From Bursaphelenchus xylophilus (Eukaryota; Nematoda; Chromadorea; Rhabditida; Aphelenchoididae), in assembly GCA_904066235.2 (NCBI GenBank), contig CAJFCV020000002.1:9238001-9302000 (forward strand): 64,000 nucleotides of DNA. The letters run 5' to 3'. Shown here piece after piece: positions 1-11,529 of the stretch. The notes under the pieces are model-generated. The model did no database searches. It had not been told where the DNA came from and saw only the letters and a program-made list of their open reading frames with translations. Numbering within the stretch: the first letter of the stretch is position 1; each line of letters begins with the position of its first letter. Position numbers and translations under genes: made by a program.

Positions 1-1810
1 TTCGTTTTGAATAGCGACCAGGACTCCCTTATATTGGCGCGGTTCGTAATGAAAAGTCTCAATATCGTGGATTGGACTCTCTAGTTGGATTTCGTTGAGG
101 CATTTGCCACGAATACTGTAGAACATTAGACGGTGGTCTCGAGTTGAGAAGACTAACTGAAATTTTGATTTTATGGGAAAAGTATCGTAAATATTTACTT
201 TTATAACTTCAAATTTCGACCTCAAAATCTAGATATAAGTTGGTAGTTGTCATCAAAAATTTGAGGGTAAAAATTCTTAACTTTTCCTTACCTGGTTCAC
301 CGAATAAGCCATGCAGATTGGTTGATTTCTCAAGTAAAACACATGCTGGGTGAGTCCACTCTTCCCTGACTTCTTCAAAATCACCACATCCCCTTCTCGA
401 CAGACCACAAATGTTCGATATTCCACATCGAACAATCCCAACGTGCTGATCAGATCTGGGGCCTGTTTTAGCTTCACCTTTTCGAGCAGAGTGAAGGCCT
501 GAAGGTAAAATACGAAAGAAAAATGTGGAAAAACTTTGATTTCAAAAGCGCGCTCTTCAAAACGGAGTTTTTTAGCCAGAAGGAGGCATTTTGCTGCATT
601 TTCTGATACCTCCCGGATGCAAAATGGTACGTTTTTTGCCACTGGATCAGGTAGCACTTCTTTCGATTTTTTTTTCATTTTGAAAACTCCCTTTTTTAAC
701 AAAAAAAATCTTTTTTCTCACCTGTGTGTCCACCCAATAAACTCCTCCCATCTCCGCCGCCGCTACCAGCACATCCACTCCATCCGGCTTTTGTTGATTC
801 CTCTTCATCGTTGTCATACAAGTCAACCGCACATTTGTGAAATTCAAATCCTCCAGGCCTTTCCTCACCCTCTCCAACAAGTTCTGTCTAGCCGAGTCGG
901 ATTTTTGCCCCATAAATTGCTGAGTAATGTCGGTCAAACAGTCCATTCCAACGTCTTTCAAACACTCTTTCAGGCCCTCCTTCAACGTCTCAACGGACAT
1001 TTGCTCGTTGTGTTTGGCGGCTTCCCATATGTGGATTTCCGGGGGATGGAGGAACTCTTGAGGAACGGCGAACCGATAGAACGGCTTCATGTTGCGGTAG
1101 ATGAGGATGCCGTTCCCGGAGGCGACCGCAATGCAAGGGCTTTGACCCTGAAAAAGATGATTTTTATAGGTGTGGGTTAGAATTTGCTGGCATGCGATGA
1201 ATGAGGTGTTAGTGGTGATTGAAAATATCTCCATAAAAAATACTCATTTCTACTAGAGGTCAACACTTCAACAAAAAAAAATCATTTTTTCAACACGAAA
1301 ATGACAAAGATACGACGAAATAGCGTTTTTCCTCTAACCGGTCTCTCCATTTCGCCTACTCTCTCGGCGAAATAGGCCGTCAAATATGGTCGTCTACAAA
1401 GCTCGAGCTAAAATTTTTCAAAAATTGATTTGTGGCGTGACAAACGCTTATATAAAAATTTATGGCTTCCAAACGCGGTAAAACCTCCTTTCTACAAACC
1501 TGTTTTATAACGAAATAAGTCTTTTACTCTATTGCAATTTACTGTAAGAGGTTTGACGGTATGCAAAAATCCTTACCGACTCCGAATAAAACGTGACAAT
1601 TGCTGCAGGTCGATCACTCAAAGTCGTCTGAGTTTGAGGAGTCAACCCGAAATACAACACCATTTTTGGCGGAGGTTGTTTTTCATCCACCAGTATCAAT
1701 TTATAATCTCCATCCGAGTGAACATCACCAATTGTAATACAAGATTTGGTGGTTTGAACTCCCGCCAACGGCTCGTACAACGCTCGAAGCCAACGTTTTT
1801 GTGAGCGCAT
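1..1810 (-). CDS. bbs-1: BBS1, BBSome subunit (5' part, cut by window edge)
   Basis: The product is a BBSome subunit, which acts in ciliary membrane-protein trafficking; in nematodes cilia occur only on sensory neurons. Four exons are visible on the minus strand: 1577-1810, 722-1147, 292-498 and 1-156, joined in phase 0 and giving 341 residues before the edge. Exon 1 holds the N-terminal beta-propeller start (KRWLRALYEPLAG, then GDVHSDGDYKL). Exon 2 contains IAVASGNGILIYRNMKPFYRF, where BBS1 proteins have the ASGP-YVYKNLRPYFKF blade. Exon 3 has LFDVEYRTFVVCREGDV. These agree in order with the known family. The ATG at 1810 lies two bases after a TTTCCAG acceptor, which suggests trans-splicing, although an unseen upstream coding exon is possible. 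Intron 2 contains half of a Tc1-like MITE (541-651). The C-terminal half lies outside the window. Confidence 0.88.
541..651. repeat. Half copy of the CAGTGGCGG MITE family
   Basis: Inside bbs-1 intron 2. It matches the right half of the family: GGAGGCATTTTGC, then a degenerate CCCGGATGCAAAATGG block, and it ends at the CCACTGGATCAGG terminus. The left arm is missing. Confidence 0.75.
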
Positions 1811-2189
1811 ATCTGGAAATTGGAAGAAAATTTAACAAAAATCCTCTCAAATCTCTCTTTTATGAAGTTACTGAGGTTACAATTTCCACATAAAGCCCTC
1901 ACCTCCGAACCTGTTACTCGATTGCATCTTGAAGTTCCGAAGTTTGTAGTTATCCCCAATTATAGCGGAGATAATGGAGATGATTAGAGCGGGGTATTAC
2001 ATCCGCTGTTTTCGTTTCCGACCGCTTTTGGAAAGTCTCCATGGCAACGCTCCGAGGAGAATGGGAACGTCAGCAATGGCGGCGACATTCCACATTTGAT
2101 ATGTTTGGCTCTTTGTTTAATGAAACTTTGAGGTGTAAATTGAAATTTGAGATTTTAAAATTGGAGATCTGTGAATCGAATTGTCACAT
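1811..2189. other. Upstream region of bbs-1, no gene seen
   Basis: This short stretch contains the probable trans-splice acceptor just before the bbs-1 ATG and AT-rich spacer. No X-box (RFX site) good enough to claim was found by eye. An open frame at 1696-1959 (minus) has no family features and overlaps the spliced start, so it was not called. Confidence 0.4.
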
Positions 2190-2346
2190 TAAAGTCTGTC
2201 GGAAAAATAATGAGCACAATGTCGCTGCGCCGATCGTGTCGTTGAAATGAAAAGCAATTTGATTTTGCCGCGACAATTCATGTTCTTGGGGGTGATTCTA
2301 TTTTTCGATGCGACAGAGAGCTCATTATTTTCCCGACAGACTGATA
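2190..2346. repeat. Inverted-repeat element, CTGTCGGGAAAATAA family
   Basis: About 155 bp with termini GTCTGTCGGAAAAATAATGA and the inverse ending CCCGACAGACTGATA. Five further copies lie in the window, at 3669, 22915, 29413, 30607 and 47194. Copies usually end in TATCAG/CTGATA, consistent with a TA target duplication. Confidence 0.8.
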
Positions 2347-2876
2347 GCTCGGAGATTTTTATTGGAAAGAACTCTTATATTGAGATACCTTTATTTGATG
2401 AGAAAGAGAACCGTTCGAAGTGCGATGCCCAGGTTTCTTTTGAGATTTTGTCACATTGACTTTGTCTAGGTGTGTTATTTCTTGAAAATTTTAGCTTTCT
2501 CTTTGTAGAAACAGCCGAGATATCTCGGAATTTTTGTGGGCAAGATGGTATACGAAACGCGGAGAGCGGTCAAAGAAGATAACGTTTATGGTCGGTATAG
2601 AGCAGAAAGAATTAATTGTTTCTTTTGTCGAGATGTTGCAACAGGTGAAACTTTTTGTACCTACATATAGAAACGCAACTGTAACTTTCCCAAAACTTAC
2701 AAAAAAATGTAAAATTAGAACCAATCCTAGACCCAAATTTCTCTATTCTTCCTGCTGATCACGACCTCAGAATTCCTCACTGGCCGTAGCAAAACGTACA
2801 CTTAATTTTACGATACGTTTCACTCACACTTTACTTATATTTTTTGAGCCGCATTTTTAAAACGCTCCTTGGGTAA

Positions 2877-3069
2877 CTAGTCCTTCCGGAAAGTCGCCGG
2901 ACTGAAATCGGCGATACGCACTGTGCGAAAACAAAACTTTTCTTTGCACTGTGCAATTTCTTGTTTTTGGCACGGTGCAATAGGCTATTTTCGGCTGTCG
3001 TTTGCACGATTTTTTCGTACAGTGCAAGCGCCGAAAATCAGTCCAGCGGCTTTCCGGAAGGACCACTAG
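2877..3069. repeat. Inverted-repeat element, CTAGTCC family
   Basis: 193-bp palindromic element running from CTAGTCCTTCCGG to the inverse ending GGACCACTAG, flanked by TAA on both sides. The interior carries two GCACTGTGCAA-like blocks. Relatives are at 6101, 8826, 24012, 44096, 44216 and 44548. Confidence 0.75.
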
Positions 3070-3668
3070 TAACCCAAAAATCATTTTTCCCCTAACAATA
3101 AGTTATGTTGTTATTTCGATGAGCTGAAAAAATAATGCCACAATGACGTATTTTGCGTCATTCTCATCTCACTTTGTTCGGGTCTCGCTTCATTTACGTG
3201 GACGTTCCGCTTCATTACGTGTAAAATATAGTCCTTAATATTCCAAAAGGGGCCCTGTCATCCGCACGATTCGCAGCTGTAAACCGAGAATCCGCTAATT
3301 TCGTGTTTGCGTAGCCGGAACGCCATTCCGCCCATCTCCGGATGGCCAAATGTGAATTGGCTTCATTTGGCGACGACGGAAATCTTTGGCAAAAGCATCA
3401 AAAGAAAACGTTTTTATTCTCCTTTTTTCAGTCGCCCCATGTACATGGACACTTCATAACGTATTCCGTCTTCGGATTGGGCCATTTGAATGATGTTGGG
3501 TATGGAGAAGTGCCTGAGGGGATGTCAGCTGGGGATTTTTTGTTCGATACATTTTTTTATGAATTTTTGAGAACATAAGAAAGTTTTTGTGCAAAGAGTT
3601 AGTAAAAAATCTGCCTATAGGGGAAATATAGAATGATTTTGAAGAATGATGACTTACAGTTGCAGATA

Positions 3669-3830
3669 TCAGTTTGTCGGGAAAATAGAAAATATGTAAT
3701 GAGCACTTTGTCGCATCGAAAATCGCATCGTCGCCGAGAAACTGAATTATTTCGCGGCAAAATCAAATTTCTTTTCAATCTGGCAGCGCGATATAGCGAA
3801 ATTTTGCTCATTATTTTCCCGACAGACTGA
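3669..3830. repeat. Inverted-repeat element, CTGTCGGGAAAATAA family
   Basis: 162-bp copy, TCAGTTTGTCGGG to CCCGACAGACTGA, flanked by TA on both sides. Confidence 0.8.
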
Positions 3831-4500
3831 TAGATCATTTTGAGGTAAGCTCTTTTATAGTACGAATGCTCAATGTGGGACGCTCGGATTTTGATGAAAT
3901 CTGGCACAAATTTAGCTTATTATTGTCTAAAGCGTATTTGAGATTTTTAGCTCGCGCTTTGCAGAAACCACCATGATTTTTAAGCCCAAAACTGGCAAAA
4001 ATTCGACGTCTTGTCTTATTTTCGACAGTCGGTAAAATATTTTTTGCTGACATAGATTTACAGATTCAATCTCTTCAAAAAAATAATATTTTATTTTATT
4101 ATAATACATTTTCATGACCATTTTTTGGCTTCTTGGAAATCGTGACTTTTAGCTAATTGAATTCTTTTGCAAAACTGTCCAAATACTTCCTTATTTGGAT
4201 ACCAAGAAAAATTATCTTTGCATTTTTGGTTATCAATTTTTCCCCAGAAAAGGTTTTTTTAAACGTTGTGCTGTAAATTTCAACCAGCTAGCTATATATT
4301 TTCAATCCAAACATTTTTTTCAAAATACCAAAACTTTTTTTTTCGCAAATTTCGACTTGAAAATCTCGCTGATTTCTGCAAAATACGAGCTAGGAATCTT
4401 ACATAAGTCATAAAAAATTTAAGCGTTATTTCAACCAAGTTTGATTAAAATTTCCGAAAGTAATTTTTTTTGCACTTTTTCGGCCAACTTCCTGCCAAAA

Positions 4501-4508
4501 TGACGTCA
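4501..4508. promoter_or_regulatory. Palindromic CRE-type site TGACGTCA
   Basis: A perfect TGACGTCA lies in the few hundred bases around 4.5-4.8 kb that do not resemble any of the repeat families in the window, within the long spacer between bbs-1 and rab-3. CREB/ATF-type bZIP proteins bind this site. One occurrence is expected by chance in tens of kilobases, so function is only a guess. Confidence 0.25.
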
Positions 4509-5409
4509 TTCCCAACCCATCTCCCCATGAAGTAATTTGCAAAAACTTCCGTTCCCACATCCCTTCCCCAAATAGAAGAGCCCTCAAATTTCAGTGTTCC
4601 CCATCTCGTAATTAATCAAGTCCATGTTTTTCGGGCCCTACATTTTTAATCCGAAGGATCTCATTCATAATATTTTCCCTCCGAAACGAATTCCCACTTT
4701 TTTTATTTAAATTCTGGCCCCAATAGGGCCCTAAGTTCCACGTCTCGTCGCTCGCTTTTTTCCTCGAGCAAACAGCGAGACATCACGTTACTCGGATGGG
4801 GATTATTGAGGAGGCATGGCAAGAGAAAGCCGGAAAATGGGGGTTATCAGGAGGAGGGGGAAAATTGGGGGTTTGGAGGGATTTTGAGGGAGATTTGGGG
4901 GGATTTCAATTTGACGTTGTTGCTTGTACGGCCATACGTACATTTTTTGACAATTTTTTTATTTTTTTTGTTGCTAGATAACAAAGAGCCGAAAATTTTG
5001 AAAACAAAGGAGCTTGTTAAAAAATACAGAAAACCTGTCATTATGGCATGTTTTATTTTTTCAGAGACCTCATGAGGTACCCAGAATACTTCTTGAGATT
5101 TTACAAGCCAAGTCTTTTTTTCTCTGACCGCCTATCCTGAGTTTCCACTATCTCTCACTCTCTCGTCTGCTAGGGTCGTTATTCAAAATGGGCTATAAAA
5201 CATGAGCTAAAATTTTCAGAATTTGATAAGCAACGTAGCTAGGCTGTCCTCGCAAATTTTTGGATCAAAACTCCCCCTAAAATCCGAAAAATTTCATTTT
5301 GAAAAATCTCAAAAAATCTAAATTTTTTTGCTCCAAAATCGAGCAATTTTTTGTTGAACCCCTTAGCCCAATTTTTCATTGTCATCTTCTCTTTCTTCTG
5401 CCTAATATT

Positions 5410-5800
5410 ACTCAACACCGGCGCCCTCACGCTTCACCGGGTTTTGTCAAAAAAGCGCACAGTGCTCGCGGCCCCCCAAAAAAGACCTCCGGGCCCCGAG
5501 GCCTTTTGCTTTTTCCCCTAAGGGCGCGGCGCCGCCCGAGTTCTTCTTTTTGCCATTCTTTTGCGCGTTTTTTAAAAGTTTCGATTTTTCGATTTCCTAT
5601 AAGACACTCCGCCGCGGAAGGGCCGGCCTCGGGGCTTTTGGCCGCAGGGCCCTTAAACGTTTAGAGATTTTCCGCGAATTTTTTTTCCGCCGCCGCCGCC
5701 ATCTTCCGGGCGGGGGTCGTCGGCGAGATTTGTGGGAGACGGGGGGATTGGCAGGGTTGTGGGATCCTTATCTGGGGAGCAATCGTTGGCCAGTGTAATT
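5410..5800. other. GC-rich block in AT-rich spacer
   Basis: The segment holds runs such as GGGCGCGGCGCCGCCC and CCGCCGCCGCCGCCATC, far above the local GC level. Open frames here (5299-5664 and 5550-5798, plus) are low-complexity, rich in Arg, Pro and Gly, show no domain, and run into AT-rich flanks, so they look like a by-product of few stop codons. It could be a promoter-like region or a foreign insert. No copy was seen elsewhere in the window. Confidence 0.35.
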
Positions 5801-6100
5801 TGATTATTTATATTGCAGTAGAATGGGGACAAAGAGAGGTAAACAGGGCACTTTATCTACTGAGGAAGTGAGCCAAGTGCGACGTTCAGATTTTGTGTTC
5901 AAATTTTATGAAATCATTCTGAGCAGACGACAGAATATTCATAAAAATTTAGTTTGTGCTTACAGAGGGTACTTTTTTTGCGATAGCTTTGCGAATTTCG
6001 TGTGGAAAGGTTAATTTTTCGGGTAGCGCTGTTCATTTAGACCTCAATTTTTCAATCATCGCGAAACGGGTAGATTTTTAGACCACTTTCAAATAAAATA

Positions 6101-6294
6101 CTAGTCGCGGAAAAAGGTCCTGGGAATTTCTCGCGGCCCCCAAACTCCGTCGCGCTCCGAAAAGTTGATTTGTCGCGGGAATCGCGCGCGACAACAAGGC
6201 AAAATCAACAAAATTGCACTGTGCAAAAGCACTTTTCGGGTTCATGCACAGTGCAGAGTCGCTGAAAATTCCCAGGACTTTTTTCCGCGACTAG
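6101..6294. repeat. Inverted-repeat element, CTAGTC family (variant)
   Basis: 194 bp from CTAGTCGCGGAAAA to the inverse TTTTCCGCGACTAG, flanked by TA. The arms differ from the CTAGTCC copies but the interior again has GCACTGTGC-type blocks. Confidence 0.75.
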
Positions 6295-7138
6295 TATCAT
6301 GATTGTTTTTGCCAAGCGATGACTAAAACTCTCCTTTATGTGTGGGAATTGAAGCCAAATTTGCCAAATTTGTCTCAGCGTCGCGTCTGGAACATTGTCT
6401 TTGTAAAAAAAAACGTTTTTTGTACTTTTTCTCTGATCCCTCACTGCAGAAAATGCGGGTACTTTGAAATATTTTATTCTTGTCTCCAAAACTTCCCTCA
6501 TAAATTCCCTCGTCATGAAAAACCAAAAAAAAAAAACACTTCTCATTCTCGTTCAAACCGCTCTCTGGAAACGAACAAACCCATTAGGAATTCAGATTTA
6601 TATTTATACGATTATGTCTTTCCAATGCGGATGATATGCAGCTTTCCTCCGATGTTTTGAACCATCAAGGTCTTGTTTTTGCCCATGTCAGCCTTACTAT
6701 TCATTCACTTTATCCTAAATTTTATTTCTCACGGCGCAGCGCTCATTACATTGCACTTGGCATGTCTGACAAAACAGGTGATAATTGCTAGTCAAGTATA
6801 AATCCATTTTTTTCGAGGGTATTTGCTAGTTTATTAGACTGTGTTTTACGAAAAACTCGACATTTTTTAGTCCAAAAAATGGTGACAATTCGATAATTTT
6901 TTGCAAAGTTATGCATGAAAATCTTTTGTGTCTATCAAGAAGTGCAAAGTTTTGACAAAAAATCACATTTTTCGCGTATCAGAAATAAGGAAAAAAAGCG
7001 TTTCCCTCTTTTTCCGCCCTCTGCTTTTCGCGTACTCTCGTATCTGCAAAGATCGCAGAATATCTTGGCTATCTCTGCAAACCGTGAGCTAAAATTTTCA
7101 GGGTTTGAAATGTAGCCTAGCCAGAAAATGTGTACTCA

Positions 7139-7587
7139 CAGGGGAAGTACTCCAAGTGCGACGCTCAGATTTTGATGAAACTTGGCACAAATTTAGAATA
7201 ATTTTTTCTAAGAAATATGCGAGAATCCTAGCTCGCGCTTAGCAGAAAAAACCGAGATTTTTAGATCGAAAGTTGGCGAAAATTTAGGACTTTTTGCCGA
7301 ATTTCGGCACGAAAAGTTTCATGCCTATTTCTACCGTAAAAGATAATGTTTCTACAAAAAATCAATTTTTTCCGCACGACACTGTCAAAGTTATGGCCAA
7401 AAAGCCGGTTTCTCTCTGACCGCTCTCCACGTTTAGCGTGCTCTCTCGGCGGCAAAAATCGTTCAATATCTCGGCGGCGCCCGCAAAGCGCGAGCTAAAA
7501 CTGTCAGGAATTGATATTTATTCCATACCCGACGTGTGTGTAAAATTTAAAGAAAATCTGAGCGTCGCACTTGGAGTACTTCCCCTG
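7139..7587. repeat. Hairpin MITE, CAAGGGAAGTAC (TNA) superfamily, 449 bp
   Basis: Near-complete long palindrome with termini CAGGGGAAGTACTCC and the inverse, and TCA duplicated on both flanks. Inner landmarks are GTGCGACGCTCAGATTTT, ACCGAGATTTTTAG, GACCGCTCTCCACG and GCGCGAGCTAAAACT. This is a good reference copy for the short type of the superfamily. Confidence 0.88.
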
Positions 7588-8261
7588 TCAGAAATCTGAG
7601 CATCACATTTTTATCACTTCAAAACATAAACTTGAACATTTTTTTGGCCTCGCTTCCCAAAAAAAAATTATTTTTCTTTGACCGAAAACCCTTTGCTGAC
7701 CTCTTTTCCCAGTTTAGTCATGTTGTTATTGTTTTCCGCACAGACACCAAAGCGCATTTAGTCCCAAAAACTTTGCCTCCTTTTTGGTTAAACTCGATTT
7801 ATTCAGGCAAAGTAGTTCGGTTCGTTTTGACTCCTTTCTGATGGGAATTCCCTCTCCGCGGCACATGCACTTTCGCTAAATGTAAATAGTTCGCCTTGTA
7901 ATGCTATGTCCAGAGGATTGTCTTACATTTTTTCAGGTTCAGGAATCAACGAATCCAGTGTCAATAACAACAAACAAGGCCCCCGAAAAGCGTCGGTAAT
8001 TCTGTTGGGTCCAAAACACACCCATTGCGTTGTTTGGTAAGTGGAATATAAATGAGGCGGTATTTTGAGGAATAAAATGGAGTATTTCCAAAAATTTGAG
8101 GGAATAGAAAAGCGAGGGTGTTCTAATAACTGTTTTAGAGACTTTGACGAAATTTGGCAAAAAATAGGAAAGGAAAACGTAAAAGCTGGATGAAAATGGA
8201 AAACAGAGCTACTGAATTCAACCGAATAGCAATTTAGACCTTTTTCGCGGTGAAATATTTA

Positions 8262-8475
8262 TTAGGTCGTCCAGAAAGTTCGTTCGTTTTTTCATTGCTT
8301 TGTTTTACAAGGATTGTTTGTTCTTTGGCAAACGGAATATATGTATTTGATACAGCTTTTTCTCCTCTACAAAACTGGCTGTATCAAATAAATATATACC
8401 CTTTTCCAAAGAACAAACAATCGTCGTAAAACAAAGCAATAAAGAAAAAACAAACGAACTTTCTGGACGACCTAA
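8262..8475. repeat. Mariner-like MITE
   Basis: A 214-bp palindrome with termini TTAGGTCGTCCAGAAAGT and its inverse, flanked by TA on both sides. The TTAGGT start and TA duplication are those of mariner elements. It carries no transposase and occurs once in the window. Confidence 0.75.
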
Positions 8476-8487
8476 TATTTGAATTCA

Positions 8488-9136
8488 CAAGGGAAGTACC
8501 CCAAGTGCGACGCTCAGATTTTCTTTAAATTTTGCGCACACGTCGGTCATGGACTAAGTATCAGTTCCTGCAAGTTTTACCTCGCGATTTGCAAACGCCG
8601 CCGAGATATTGAACCATCTTTGCCGCTGAGAGAGAACGCTAAACGCGGAGAGTGAGAAACATCTTTTGGCCACAACTTTACTAGTTTCATGCGGAAAAAA
8701 TTGATTTTTTTTTTGGAAAAATTACCCTCTATGGCAGAAATAGACATGATACTTTTCGTGCCGAAATTCGGCAAAAAGTGTCGAATTTTCGCCAACTTTC
8801 GATCGAAGAATCTCGGTTGTTTCTACTAGTCCGTTCGTAAAGTCGCTGGAATGTTTTCGGCGACATGCACTCCGCGAAACCGAAAGTTCAGTTTGCACTG
8901 TGCAATTTTTGGCTTTTTGCACAGTGCAATAGGCTTTTTCGGGCTGTCGCCCGCACCCTGAGTTTTTTTGCACAGTGCACGTCGCCGAAATAATTCCAGC
9001 GACTTTACGAACGGACTAGTACAAAGCGCGAGCTAGGATTCTCGCATATATTTTAGAAAAAATAAATGAAACTTGGCACTAAATTTGTGCCAAGTTTCAT
9101 CAAAATCTGAGCGTCGCACTTGGGGTACCTCCCCTG
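8488..9136. repeat. Hairpin MITE, CAAGGGAAGTAC superfamily, interrupted
   Basis: Same family as 7139-7587. It starts CAAGGGAAGTACCCC, ends in the inverse, and has TCA on both flanks. It is longer because a CTAGTCC element (8826-9019) is inserted in its right half. Confidence 0.85.
8826..9019. repeat. CTAGTCC element nested inside a hairpin MITE
   Basis: 194-bp palindrome with CTAGTCCGTTCG termini, inserted after TTTCTA with TA on both sides. Removing it restores the uninterrupted hairpin MITE sequence, so this family was active after the host element inserted. Confidence 0.8.
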
Positions 9137-9460
9137 TCAATTTTAATTTTGATTTTCGCCGATTCCTCAAAATTCTGGCCCATGAAGACAGTAGTTTCCG
9201 ATGGAAATATTGTCATCACCATTTCAAAAAAGATTCATCTGGAAAACCTTGACAAAAGTTCAAATCCCAAAATGGTCATTTAATACTGCTCACGGCTCTA
9301 ATTTCTACTTTTAAAAAGTTTTATCATCACGATGTCATGAAAAACATTTTTTTTCTTTTTCAAAATTCCACCCAAAATAATACCCATTATTTTCTAGATC
9401 ATTCCACTGCCATAATATTATCAACCCTCTCACAAATCCTCCCAAAAACATATATAAACC

Positions 9461-11349
9461 ATGGCCCAACCAGCGACCAGCGGGGCCGGGAATGCCCAAC
9501 AGCCCGATCAGAACTTTGACTACATGTTCAAATTGCTGATTATTGGCAATTCGTCGGTCGGGAAGACGTCCTTTTTGTTCCGTTATTGCGACGATTCCTT
9601 CACTTCGGCGTTCGTTTCGACGGTCGGCATTGACTTCAAGGTGAAGACCGTCTTTCGAGGAGACAAACGCGTCAAACTTCAGATTTGGGTGAGTTTTTGG
9701 CGATGCTTTGGGTTTAGAGGAGCAAAAGTGGGGCAAAAATGGCAAGATTTAAATTGTAAAATACGGAAATTCTGATTTAAAAAGCATGCATTTTGATATT
9801 TTTTTGAGCCGCAAAAATATCTATTACAGTGGCGGATATGATCCAGTGGCAAAAACGTACCATTTTACATCCAGGAAGTATCAAAAATGTGGCAAAATAC
9901 CTCCCTCTCCAAGTGAAAAATCTCCGATTTCACAAGGAAAGTACTTTTATGGGGGCTCCTACTTTTTGACGGGACATATCTCAAAAAATCAGAAAAAATG
10001 TGCTGATCAAGGATATATAGATCTTAGCTGCCCATTTTAGGTTTTTAGGGGTGAAAACTCAATCTGAAGTTGACTTAAAGTACTATATAAACCCCTTTTC
10101 GCTTAATTTTTCACAGGTTTACAATTGATTTTCTAAGACGTAATAAATCAGTCTTGGCCCAAAAATTTGTTTTTCCAACCTTCAACTTCAAAAAAAGTTG
10201 ATTCAGCCCAAAAAAGAAATCGAACTCGTGCGGCGTCCTCCCTCTTGATTCCCAGGCTACGGCACTAACCACTCGGCCACACCGCTCTCTTCCGAAGGAA
10301 GAGACCGACTGCGCTTTTTATCGTTTCGAATGCCTGCGCCTTTTGTAGGGAAATTAGGCCAGTTTTTGGGCATTTTCACCCCTAAAAACCTAAAATGGGC
10401 AGCTAAGATTTATATATCCTTGATCAGCACATTTTTTCTGATTTTTTGAGATATGTCCCGTCAAAAAGTAGGAGCCCCCATAAAAGTACTTTCCTTATCA
10501 AAAGCTCTTTTTGTGAGGAAAAAGGGCGCGCCCTTCAAAAAACGAAGTTTTTTCACTTGGAAAGAAAGGTATTTTGCCACATTTTTTGATACTTCCCGGA
10601 TGCAAAATGGTACGTTTTTTACCACCGGATCACTGAAGAACCTTGTAAACATTTTTTGAGATTCTTAGTTCGCGCTTTGCAGAAACCACCAAGATTTTTT
10701 GGTCGAAATTTGATAAAAATATTTTTTTTTTTGAGATTTTGCAAAAAATTTTGGCTTGAAAATATAAATAACTGGTTTAATTTCACATTTTTCAACAAAA
10801 AACATAATTTTTTCAGAGAAAAAATCGATAAGCAATAGTTTTTAAATATTTTTTAAAGCGATTTTTTTCACAATCTTTTCAAATTTTTTTTTCATTTTTC
10901 AATTTTAGGATACCGCCGGTCAAGAGCGTTACCGTACGATCACCACGGCCTACTATCGCGGCGCCATGGGCTTCATCCTCATGTACGACATCACCAACGA
11001 GGAGTCCTTCAACAGTGTGCAGGACTGGTGCACTCAGATCAAGACCTACTCCTGGGAGAACGCGCAAGTCGTGCTGGTGGGCAACAAGTGCGACATGGCC
11101 GACGAGCGTGTCGTGAGCCTCGAACGCGGCCGACAGCTGGCCGACCAGCTCGGCCTCGAGTTCTTCGAGGCCTCGGCCAAGGAGAACATCAACGTGAAGT
11201 CGGTGTTCGACAAGCTGGTCGACATTATTTGCCAGAAGATGGCGGAGAGCCTGGACAAGTCCAACCCGGCCACGAATCAGCCGCAGGGCCACAAGTTGGA
11301 GGCCAACGACGCCGCCAAAAAGCCGGCCGGACAGAATTGTAATTGCTAG
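9461..11349 (+). CDS. rab-3: RAB-3 synaptic-vesicle small GTPase
   Basis: The product is a neuronal Rab GTPase that controls synaptic-vesicle docking and release. It has two coding exons, 9461-9688 and 10909-11349, which give 222 residues. Visible are the P-loop GNSSVGKT (29-36), WDTAGQE (76-81), NKCD (135-138), the SAK motif (165-167) and a C-terminal CNC for double geranylgeranylation. The core is almost identical to known nematode RAB-3; only the N-terminus and the linker before CNC differ. The intron falls in the codon boundary between IW and DTAGQ. Exon 2 is strikingly GC-rich with C/G-ending codons, unlike its AT-rich surroundings, suggesting selection for expression. The 1.2-kb intron contains a tRNA-bearing MITE inside another MITE. 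The ATG at 9461 has a good context (AACCATGG). Confidence 0.96.
9933..10497 (-). mobile_element. tRNA-like-bearing MITE (type B), rab-3 intron copy
   Basis: 565-bp element with arms of roughly 125 bp. It starts CAAGGAAAGTACTTTTATGG and ends in the near-perfect inverse, with TCA duplicated on both flanks. Between the arms lies a tRNA-like module on the minus strand (10210-10288). The second copy is at 53100-53691. No coding capacity was seen, so movement would depend on a transposase encoded elsewhere. Confidence 0.85.
10210..10288 (-). other. tRNA-like module (A and B boxes) in type B element
   Basis: The A-box match TGGCCGAGTGG (10269-10279) and the B-box-like GAGTTCGATTTC (10215-10226) are spaced as in a class II tRNA of Ser/Leu type. 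A T6 run follows directly. The anticodon and T stems do not pair, so this is a tRNA relic or internal Pol III promoter and not a usable tRNA. Confidence 0.6.
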
Positions 11350-11529
11350 ACGCAGTTTAGTGTAGGAATCGCCTAGAGGAGGAGTGTGTTCACTCAACCA
11401 AACGTACGAAAAACATACTCTTTCTTTTTTCGTTTGCCATTTTTATCGTCTTTTGGGAAATTTGAGGGAAAATTTTTTTTGTATTCGATTTAGAGCTTGA
11501 GGTGATTTTTTGGAGATTTTTAAAAAATT

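Larger units (their letters stand above)
9827..10635. repeat. CAGTGGCGG MITE split by a second element
   Basis: The left half is at 9827-9932 and the right half at 10498-10635, in the rab-3 intron. The two halves are separated by the CAAGGAAAGTAC element 9933-10497. Joining the halves restores the usual family interior. Confidence 0.85.

Noticed and set aside
1696..1959. Upstream coding exon of bbs-1
   Set aside because: The frame crosses the acceptor next to the ATG at 1810 and its sequence does not resemble BBS1. The ATG after the acceptor is a better start.
7632..7841. Short plus-strand open frame in the rab-3 upstream spacer
   Set aside because: Sixty-nine codons in AT-rich DNA with no family, no splice support and no conserved motif.
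10879..11397. 172-codon open frame antisense to rab-3 exon 2
   Set aside because: It mirrors the GC-rich RAB-3 coding sequence. The plus strand matches RAB-3 along its full length, so this is a shadow frame.
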